From Thermoanaerobaculia bacterium (GTDB lineage Bacteria; Acidobacteriota; Thermoanaerobaculia; Gp7-AA8), in assembly GCA_017883215.1 (NCBI GenBank), contig JADGOA010000091.1, positions 1 through 10,976 on the forward strand: a stretch of DNA of 10,976 nt, written 5' to 3'. Numbering within the stretch: position 1 is the first letter of the stretch; the number at the start of each line of letters is the position of its first letter. Made by a program: the position numbers and the translations under genes. The notes under the pieces are model-generated. The model was not told the origin of the DNA and ran no database searches. It saw nothing but the letters and a program-made list of their open reading frames with translations. Below, piece after piece: positions 6,269-10,976 of this stretch.

Positions 6269-9034
6269 TCAGTACACGAAGCGCAGGCCGAGCTGAATCT
6301 CCCGCGCCGGAAGAGTGGCAAAGGCCTTTCCGTAGTTCGGATTCGCGAAGGCCGTGGCCTTCGGGTTCGCGATCGTGGGACCGCTCAGGTAGAGGGCGCT
6401 GTTGATCGAGTTGACGTCGTAGTTCTTCACGTTCGTCAGATTGAACGCCTCCGCGATCACCTCGAGCTGGCCGTTTCCGCTCATCGGGACCGCCTTCGTG
6501 ACGCGAAGCGAGAGCTGGCGGAACGCCGGCCCGTCCATGGTGTTGCGGCCAACGCCGGCAACACGATCCGACGATTTGCCGTCGCCGTTGTAGTCGTAGC
6601 CGTAGCGCTGTGACCACGGCTGGCCGGAGCCGTACTCGTAGATCGGCGCAACCGTCAGCGCCCACGGCGCGTGAAACACGCCGGTGAGAACGATGTGGTA
6701 GCGCTCGGACCCACGCGCGCGGCCGTACTCGGCTTCGATGTTCGCGGGATCGCTCGGATAATCGGTGAGCGCCGGGCTGAAGTCGTCGCTGATGTTCTTC
6801 TTGTCCGAGAACGTGACGGACGCTGTCAACAGGTCGTTCTGACGGACGCTCCCGTTGAGCGAGAAGACCAGGGCTTTGTACTTCGAGTGGCCCTGGTTCG
6901 TGTACATATTGATCTGGTCGTATGCAGCGTTCAGACGTTTGGCCGTAGCGTTACCGGCCCAGTTGGTGTCTCGAACGGACAGCTCGTCCTTCCCCTTCAC
7001 ATAGATCGCCTCGGTGTCGAGGAACATGCGCGAGCCGCCGAGCCGCGTGGTCCAGCCGAGGGAGGCCTGGTCCGACTCCGGCGATTTGAGCGTCGGCGAG
7101 AGCAGGGTGATGGCCGCCGCCAGAGGAATGCCGGTCGTAGTCGGATGGGCGGGATCGAGCCAGTAAGCCTGCGGAAGACCGAGGACAGCTCCGTTCAGGC
7201 GCTGGAGGGTGATACGTCCGGTGACGCCATTCTGCTGAAGCTCGGTGAAGAGCGGGACCAGCAGGAAACGCCCGGTGAAGCGGCCCGCGCCGCCGCGGAT
7301 CACGTTCGCGCCGTTGCCGGCCAGGTCGTAGTTGAATGAGAAGCGCGGCTGGAAGTTGTTCGTGTCACGCTCGCGGCCGTTCGGAACGAGCGGATGCCGG
7401 AAGCCGGGGTCGTTACCGTTGGTATCGAGGTCGTAGCGGAGGCCGAGGTTGACCGTCGTCTTCGCGTTCGGGGTCCAGCTGTCTTCGACGAACGCGCCGT
7501 AGAGATTCGTCTTGGCGCGTATGTCTGACGATCCGGTGCCGTAGACATAGAGAAGCGGGAGGGCGCGCGTGTCGGTCACGTAGATGAACAATCCGTTCTG
7601 GTATGTGTCGATGCGGGAGCGATCGTTCACGTGCTGCGCCGAGATTCCGGCCTTCAGAGCGTGCGAGCTGCTTCCGATGGTGAGTTGGTGGTGGAACGTG
7701 TCGCGAAGCTCCCACTCCGTTCCTTCGCCGAGGAGATCTCCGAGGATGTTGGATCCGGTGATGAGGGTGTTGCCGCTGGAGAAGTACTCGCCGACGGCCG
7801 AGGAGTTGGTCGGCTCGAAGTAGCGGCGCGAACCATACTGCGCGCGAGCCTCGTTGGAGCTCAGAGAACTGATCGACCAACTGTTCTCGCCGATGACGTT
7901 CCAGTTCTTGCGCTCCAGTTTCTGTCCGGAGGAAATGTCGGCGACGCCACCCACCCGGAAGTTCTCCTGGGCGAATTTCTCGTAAGTTGCGCGGACACCG
8001 CCGGCCATGGCCGGCGTGAATTGCGTGTCGAGGCTGCCGAACAGGAGGGTCTGGTTGAACGGAACCTTCACGTCAGCGGCCAGGTTGCCGTACGTCGCTC
8101 CGACTGGGCGGAACAGGGCGATATTGTTCTCGTTGATGTGCTCGGCAGAGCCGAAGTAAAAGGTCTTGTCGCGAACGATCGGGCCGCCGACGGTGAAGCC
8201 GAACTGCTGACGCGAATAGGGGTTCTTCTTCTGCTCCAACGCCCCTTTCGCGCGGAGGGAGTTGTCACGGAAAAAGCCGAAAGCATTGCCGTGCAGATCG
8301 TTCGTACCCGACTTGGTGACGATCGACAGCGCGCCGCCGGCGGAGCCGCCGATCTCGGTATCGAAGCGGTCCTGGATGACGCGGAACTCGCGGATGGCGT
8401 CCTGGCTGAAGCGGACGCGCGAGAGGCCGAGAGCGGGGTCGGTGAAGTCGACACCGTCGACGAGGATCGTCGCTTGCGAGGCATTGCCACCCGAGCCGAT
8501 GACCGGGCCCCCGCCGATGAAGCGGTATGAGCCGCGCTCGCGCTGCACGCCCGGGGCGATGAAGGCGAGGCGCTGGAAGTCGCGATCCGCGACCGGCAGC
8601 GATTCGATCTGCTCCGGGATGATGTTGGTCGACGAGTCACTCTTGTGGATGTCGACCATCGGCGCGGCCGCCGTAACGATGATGGTCTCGCTGGCGGCCT
8701 GCTTCATGGTCACGGCGACTTTTGCCGTCTGGCCGACGAGCAGGGTCAGCTTCTGCGCCTTCACCGGCGCGAATCCTTCGAGCGTGAACGACAGCTCGTA
8801 ATTGCCCGGCGCCAGGGCCGTGAAGTGCGCCAGGCCGGCCACGTCGGTGACGGAGGTGGCCTGATAACCGGTCTCGGGGCGCACCACGGTTACGGTGACG
8901 CCGGGAAGTGCCGCCCTGTTCTGGTCGAGCGCCACGGCATCGACCGCGGCCTTGTCGATTTGTGCGAAAAGCGGAACGGCGAGAAGCAACAACAGAGCGA
9001 TGGAGAGGAGTCCGGGGACGCGGCGGTGCAGCAT
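6269..9034 (-). CDS. Oar-like TonB-dependent outer-membrane receptor with carboxypeptidase-regulatory domain
   Basis: A 921-residue outer-membrane protein. Residues 1-24 are a signal peptide (LLSIALLLLLAVPLFA, cut near AQ). Residues 27-112 form a carboxypeptidase-regulatory-like beta-sandwich (LPGVTVTVVRPETG, then TDVAGLAHFTALAPGNYEL). The plug follows: ETIIVTAAAPMVDI at 116-129, IESLPVADRDFQRL, ILVDGVDFTDPALG at 190-203 and AGGALSIVTKSGTNDLHGN at 232-250. The rest is a long beta barrel ending in QLGLRFVY, with an aromatic last residue as needed for BAM insertion. The family takes up large or poorly permeable substrates; the substrate here is unknown. AGGAGG (9040-9045) sits 5 nt before the ATG, a near-ideal ribosome site. 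It is the first gene after promoter/operator P1. The last 11 codons have a close copy at 10683-10715, a relic of a second such receptor. Confidence 0.93.
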   Translation of the reverse strand: MLHRRVPGLLSIALLLLLAVPLFAQIDKAAVDAVALDQNRAALPGVTVTVVRPETGYQATSVTDVAGLAHFTALAPGNYELSFTLEGFAPVKAQKLTLLVGQTAKVAVTMKQAASETIIVTAAAPMVDIHKSDSSTNIIPEQIESLPVADRDFQRLAFIAPGVQRERGSYRFIGGGPVIGSGGNASQATILVDGVDFTDPALGLSRVRFSQDAIREFRVIQDRFDTEIGGSAGGALSIVTKSGTNDLHGNAFGFFRDNSLRAKGALEQKKNPYSRQQFGFTVGGPIVRDKTFYFGSAEHINENNIALFRPVGATYGNLAADVKVPFNQTLLFGSLDTQFTPAMAGGVRATYEKFAQENFRVGGVADISSGQKLERKNWNVIGENSWSISSLSSNEARAQYGSRRYFEPTNSSAVGEYFSSGNTLITGSNILGDLLGEGTEWELRDTFHHQLTIGSSSHALKAGISAQHVNDRSRIDTYQNGLFIYVTDTRALPLLYVYGTGSSDIRAKTNLYGAFVEDSWTPNAKTTVNLGLRYDLDTNGNDPGFRHPLVPNGRERDTNNFQPRFSFNYDLAGNGANVIRGGAGRFTGRFLLVPLFTELQQNGVTGRITLQRLNGAVLGLPQAYWLDPAHPTTTGIPLAAAITLLSPTLKSPESDQASLGWTTRLGGSRMFLDTEAIYVKGKDELSVRDTNWAGNATAKRLNAAYDQINMYTNQGHSKYKALVFSLNGSVRQNDLLTASVTFSDKKNISDDFSPALTDYPSDPANIEAEYGRARGSERYHIVLTGVFHAPWALTVAPIYEYGSGQPWSQRYGYDYNGDGKSSDRVAGVGRNTMDGPAFRQLSLRVTKAVPMSGNGQLEVIAEAFNLTNVKNYDVNSINSALYLSGPTIANPKATAFANPNYGKAFATLPAREIQLGLRFVY

Positions 9035-9083
9035 CGTTTCCTCCTGGCGAACAGGCGTGTTTTGTCTTTGGACGATTTACAGG

Positions 9084-9095
9084 CCGACTGGTCGG
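9084..9095. promoter_or_regulatory. Operator O1, TetR-type palindrome below promoter P1
   Basis: CCGAC-TG-GTCGG is a perfect 5-bp inverted repeat, 13 nt downstream of the P1 -10 element and so just after the expected transcription start. An 18-bp window around it (9079-9096) matches O2 (10750-10767) at 15 of 18 positions. ACCGAC...GTCGGT-like palindromes are typical of TetR-family operators. A repressor bound here would block early elongation. The TetR protein at 1146-1850 is the candidate binder (inference). Confidence 0.65.
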
Positions 9096-9108
9096 TTTTG
9101 TTTTGCGC

Positions 9109-9137
9109 ACTATGAGCGCACCTCAATCCCGTGTCAA
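9109..9137 (-). promoter_or_regulatory. Promoter P1 (sigma70-like) of the receptor operon
   Basis: On the minus strand a consensus TTGACA (9132-9137) is followed after 17 bp by CATAGT (9109-9114). The predicted start near 9102 gives a leader of about 68 nt before the receptor ATG, carrying operator O1 and the AGGAGG ribosome site. P2 has the same -35, a similar -10 and the same downstream order, which supports both. Confidence 0.7.
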
Positions 9138-9230
9138 GAAGCTCCCCGCCAGAGACGTACGGCTGTCAGCCGGCGGCGACAAACTCCACGCTCTTCGCCC
9201 GCATGAACGCCGTGAGGGTCGGGAAGAGAA

Positions 9231-9303
9231 ACACTCCTGTCTGCGCCATCTTTTTCGGGCGGGCACAGACAAGGCGGGCACAGACAAGAGTGTCTGTGCC
9301 ACA
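9231..9303. repeat. Compound palindromic repeat block after the thiolase gene
   Basis: Two 15-bp direct units starting GGGCACAGACAA lie at 9261-9275 and 9276-9290. The second forms a perfect 10-bp hairpin (9277-9286 with 9291-9300, loop AGAG). An older arm, CACTCCTGTCTGCGCC (9232-9247), pairs with 9277-9292 at 14 of 16 positions. The core resembles the palindrome at 6165-6218. It begins about 20 nt after the thiolase stop and could act as a 3' hairpin. The sequence between it and P1 (9138-9230) shows nothing else I recognise. Confidence 0.7.
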
Positions 9304-9324
9304 CGCATTTCTGTCCCTTCCTTC

Positions 9325-10530
9325 TCAAGCCCCCGGCTTGAGAACCGTACAGACCGACGCGCAGATCGGGCCGCCGATGTTGAAGGTGGCCGCGATCTTC
9401 GGTCTGGCTGCCTGGAGCTCTTTCGGCACCTTGCCGAGGAGCTGCCACGCGCTCCAGCCGATCATGGCGATGCCGGTCGCGCCGATCGGGTGTCCCTTCG
9501 CAATGAGACCGCCCGAGGTGTTGATCGGGCAGGCGCCGCCGACCGACGCGTGGCCATCCCGCCAGTACGCCGCACCCTTCCCGTACGCCGCCTTGCCCAA
9601 CACTTCGGCGCCGATCGCCCCCATGACCGTGAAGCAGTCGTGCACCTCGGCGACATTGACATCAGCGGCGGTCACGCCGGCCATGCTGTAGGCCTTGTTC
9701 ATGGCGGTGAGCGCGCCGGCCGGGCGCAGCACGTCGCGCCCCTTCTTCTCGAGGGCGTCGGTGGCCTGGCCCCAGCCTGCCAGCTCGACGCAGTCGGTCC
9801 TGGCCACGCCAAGCCTGCGCAAGCCCTCCTCGGTGGCGAGGATCATCCCGGCGTAGCCGTCGGAGATCTGCGAGCAGTCGTAGGTCTTCAGCGGGAGCCC
9901 GTCGACGACGTAGCGGTTGATCCCCTCGATCTTCATTGCCTGCTCGAGGGTGATCTGCACCTTCTGCATCTGCGCGTACGGGTTGTACCTGGCGTTGCCG
10001 TACTCGATGACGGCGATGCGTGCGAGATCCTCCTCGGGGACGCCGTGCGTCTTCATGTAGGCGTCCATCACTTCGGCGAAGAGGTGCGGGAAGACGAACA
10101 CCTTGCCGGCCCGCTCATCCGGGTGCGAGAAGTAGCCGAGCACCTCGCCGACGAGCTTTCCGTCCATCTTTCCTTCGGCGTCGCGCATCTTCTCGTAGCC
10201 GACCGCGAGCCCGACCTCTCCCTGGCCGAGCAGGAGCTTGCCGGCCACCGAGAGGACCGCTTGCCCTCCGGAGGCGCAGGCGTTCTCTACCGACTCGATC
10301 GGCTTGCCGGCGAGGCCCGGAACTTGAGCGAGCAAACCGGCGAGCAGCCCCTGATGGTTGAGGGCGATGTTGCACGCCGCGCCGACCGAGCCGACGTCGA
10401 TCGCGGACGGCTCGACTTTGATCGCGGCGCACGTTTCGACCGCGGCGTTCCTGATGATGGCCGGCACGGACATGTCCATGAGCTTGCCGAATTTCGACTG
10501 GTGGTAAGAGGCGATGAAGATCTTTTTCAC
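9325..10530 (-). CDS. SCP2-type thiolase (acetyl-CoA acyltransferase-like)
   Basis: A 401-residue thiolase-superfamily enzyme. Nucleophile Cys85 lies in VENACASGGQA. The HDCF motif (297-300, in VAEVHDCFT) is characteristic of SCP2-type thiolases and lipid-transfer-like proteins. The second catalytic histidine is His347 in GGLIAKGHPIGATG, and the C-terminal NIGGPICASVC (384-394) carries a further cysteine. It is expected to cleave 3-ketoacyl-CoA with CoA, or run the reverse condensation. No signal peptide, so cytoplasmic. A GTG start at 10530 is chosen because AGGAG lies 7 nt upstream, the N-terminus KKIFIASYHQSKFG matches the family, and the GTGA overlaps the stop of an upstream hydrolase relic; the frame remains open to 10806 without thiolase-like sequence. 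Transcription is probably from P2. Many SCP2-type thiolases need a DUF35 partner, and none is encoded in this window. Confidence 0.93.
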   Translation of the reverse strand: MKKIFIASYHQSKFGKLMDMSVPAIIRNAAVETCAAIKVEPSAIDVGSVGAACNIALNHQGLLAGLLAQVPGLAGKPIESVENACASGGQAVLSVAGKLLLGQGEVGLAVGYEKMRDAEGKMDGKLVGEVLGYFSHPDERAGKVFVFPHLFAEVMDAYMKTHGVPEEDLARIAVIEYGNARYNPYAQMQKVQITLEQAMKIEGINRYVVDGLPLKTYDCSQISDGYAGMILATEEGLRRLGVARTDCVELAGWGQATDALEKKGRDVLRPAGALTAMNKAYSMAGVTAADVNVAEVHDCFTVMGAIGAEVLGKAAYGKGAAYWRDGHASVGGACPINTSGGLIAKGHPIGATGIAMIGWSAWQLLGKVPKELQAARPKIAATFNIGGPICASVCTVLKPGA

Positions 10531-10682
10531 GGCGTAACTCCTTTTGTATTGCGGGGTGCAGGCGCTGAAGCGGCGGCGGAGTCGTGGTCTCCGCCGGAGA
10601 GCGCCGACCGAAGCGCGGTCAGAAAACGGTCCGGGCACTCGACCTGCGGGACGTGGCCGCAAGCGTCGATGACCTGGAAAGA
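10527..10682 (-). pseudogene. C-terminal relic of an alpha/beta hydrolase gene
   Basis: Directly after a receptor-tail stop codon (10683-10685) the same frame reads FQVIDACGHVPQVECPDRF and on to a stop at 10527-10529. GHVPQ-E-P is the usual setting of the catalytic histidine near the end of alpha/beta hydrolases. Only about 50 codons remain: no start, no nucleophile, no fold. The sequence is not the same as the end of the intact hydrolase at 3423-4319 (HAAHSPHRQTAAEF), so it derives from another hydrolase. Its TGA overlaps the thiolase GTG by 4 bp, suggesting a former coupled hydrolase-thiolase pair. Confidence 0.6.
10538..10542 (-). promoter_or_regulatory. Ribosome-binding site that fixes the thiolase GTG start
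   Basis: AGGAG on the minus strand, 7 nt before GTG at 10530. No comparable site precedes any earlier in-frame start, so the protein begins at this GTG and the long upstream reading frame is non-coding. Confidence 0.75.
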
Positions 10683-10718
10683 TCAGTAAACGAAGTGCGG
10701 GCCGAGCTGAATCTCGAT
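10683..10718 (-). pseudogene. C-terminal relic of a second Oar-like receptor
   Basis: These codons read IEIQLGPHFVY-stop, against REIQLGLRFVY-stop at the end of the intact receptor. Over 33 nt (10683-10715 against 6269-6301) 30 bases match. Immediately upstream, 10722-10731 matches the intact receptor leader (9052-9061). The body of the gene is therefore missing: a leader is joined directly to a tail, leaving no start codon or ribosome site. This is direct evidence of an internal deletion of nearly the whole gene, or of recombination with the same effect. Confidence 0.7.
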
Positions 10719-10749
10719 GACCAGGCGTGTTCATCGACTCGAACGACTT

Positions 10750-10767
10750 ACCGGCCGATCGGTCGGT
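10750..10767. promoter_or_regulatory. Operator O2, 18-bp TetR-type palindrome below promoter P2
   Basis: ACCGGCCGATCGGTCGGT is an inverted repeat with 8 of 9 pairs matching. It lies 9 nt downstream of the P2 -10 element, over or just after the expected start. It matches the O1 region at 15 of 18 positions, a second instance of the same site. Likely bound by the same repressor. Confidence 0.68.
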
Positions 10768-10776
10768 TTTATGGGC

Positions 10777-10806
10777 ACTATAGGAGCGGGCCCGGAAAAG
10801 TGTCAA
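10777..10806 (-). promoter_or_regulatory. Promoter P2 (sigma70-like) upstream of the relics and thiolase
   Basis: On the minus strand TTGACA (10801-10806), an 18-bp spacer and TATAGT (10777-10782) form a near-consensus promoter. The leader to the thiolase GTG is about 240 nt and contains O2 and both gene relics, so the thiolase is probably expressed from what was a receptor promoter. Between the promoter and the array at 10857 nothing else is seen. Confidence 0.72.
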
Positions 10807-10856
10807 GAAGAAGACGCCCGGGTCGCGGTCCGCCAGATCACAAAGTTCCGTAACGA

Positions 10857-10884
10857 CTACTCGCTACTCGCTACTCGCTACTCG
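10857..10884. repeat. Four tandem CTACTCG heptamers
   Basis: Four exact copies of CTACTCG, the third heptamer unit in the window. Unlike the arrays at 1891-1953 and 5344-5405 it has no inverted partner inside the window. It covers the stop codon of the partial reading frame at the right edge. Confidence 0.85.
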
Positions 10885-10976
10885 CTGACATGCGGCGGCA
10901 CGGGCGTCGGCCGATCAATGGAATCGACCGGCCGGCGCCCGGCATCGCGCTCGAGGAGTGCCAGGCGAGCCAGGAG
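10878..10976 (-). CDS. Possible C-terminus of an unidentified protein
   Basis: The frame is open from the right edge for 32 codons (reading LLARLALLERDAGRRPVDS and ending PPHVSE) to a TAG at 10878-10880. The third codon positions are mostly G or C, consistent with coding, but one other minus frame is also open over this short distance, so this is only tentative. The stop lies inside the CTACTCG array, the same placement as at other genes here. No family is recognised. Confidence 0.3.
   Translation of the reverse strand, partial: LLARLALLERDAGRRPVDSIDRPTPVPPHVSE

Noticed and set aside
7631..8530. Open frame of 299 codons on the plus strand inside the receptor gene
   Set aside because: Fully antisense to a receptor with clear plug motifs; no promoter, ribosome site or family resemblance.
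9166..9249. 27-codon minus-strand reading frame starting MAQTGVFLFPTL
   Set aside because: It has no ribosome site and its first codons come from a repeat arm. It might be the end of a decayed gene, but nothing supports that.
8908..10689. Open frame of 593 codons on the plus strand
   Set aside because: It is antisense to the thiolase and the receptor N-terminus, reads through repeats and relics, and its Arg/Asp/His-rich translation shows no domain. It is a GC-rich shadow of well-supported minus-strand genes.
10531..10806. N-terminal extension of the thiolase to an ATG at 10806
   Set aside because: The extra 92 codons start within the P2 -35 box and pass out of frame through O2 and the gene relics. 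The GTG at 10530 has a good ribosome site and family-like N-terminus.
10857..10884. Tandem heptamers as a CRISPR array or origin iterons
   Set aside because: Units are only 7 bp with no spacers, no cas genes, and no dnaA, rep or AT-rich region nearby.

Overview
This GC-rich window reads almost entirely on the minus strand. The organism is most likely a member of the Acidobacteriota or a close relative. This is an inference from two gene families common there, a VWFA-related secreted protein (the TIGR03436 type) and a large Oar-like TonB-dependent receptor with an N-terminal carboxypeptidase-regulatory domain, together with many short palindromic and heptamer intergenic repeats. No RNA gene, insertion sequence, CRISPR array or phage gene was seen.

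Layout in the direction of transcription, right to left. At the right edge is a possible C-terminal fragment of an unidentified protein (10878-10976), ending inside an array of four CTACTCG heptamers. Next comes a sigma70-like promoter with a palindromic operator (P2, 10750-10806). Two gene relics follow: the last codons of a receptor resembling the intact one in this window, then the C-terminus of an alpha/beta hydrolase whose stop codon overlaps the GTG start of an SCP2-type thiolase (9325-10530). A palindromic repeat block (9231-9303) leads to a second, similar promoter and operator (P1, 9084-9137). P1 precedes a probable operon: Oar-like receptor (6269-9034), short-chain dehydrogenase (5417-6148), ketoacyl synthase III-like enzyme (4327-5340), membrane-anchored alpha/beta hydrolase (3423-4319), acyl-CoA synthetase (1954-3426) and TetR regulator (1146-1850). 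The window ends in a truncated VWFA-domain secreted protein (1-941).

How the genes may work together (inference): an outer-membrane receptor for an unknown substrate is grouped with an enzyme that activates a carboxylic acid to its CoA ester, a 3-ketoacyl-type reductase, two thiolase-superfamily enzymes and a hydrolase. The set suits uptake and modification, or synthesis, of a fatty or other hydrophobic acid. The TetR protein encoded at the operon end is the natural candidate to bind the shared operators at P1 and P2. Acyl-CoA or acid release of a TetR repressor is common in such loci, but the ligand here is unknown.

The least ordinary points are: (1) the KAS III-like enzyme keeps its cysteine but has Thr and Tyr where FabH has the catalytic His and Asn; (2) P2 drives a deletion scar of a former receptor-hydrolase-thiolase arrangement; (3) a 23-bp heptamer-built stem encloses the only good ribosome-binding sequence of the KAS III-like gene; (4) heptamer arrays of three different units sit on or next to stop codons; and (5) the gene set loosely resembles the OleABCD olefin/beta-lactone set but lacks several of its diagnostic features.
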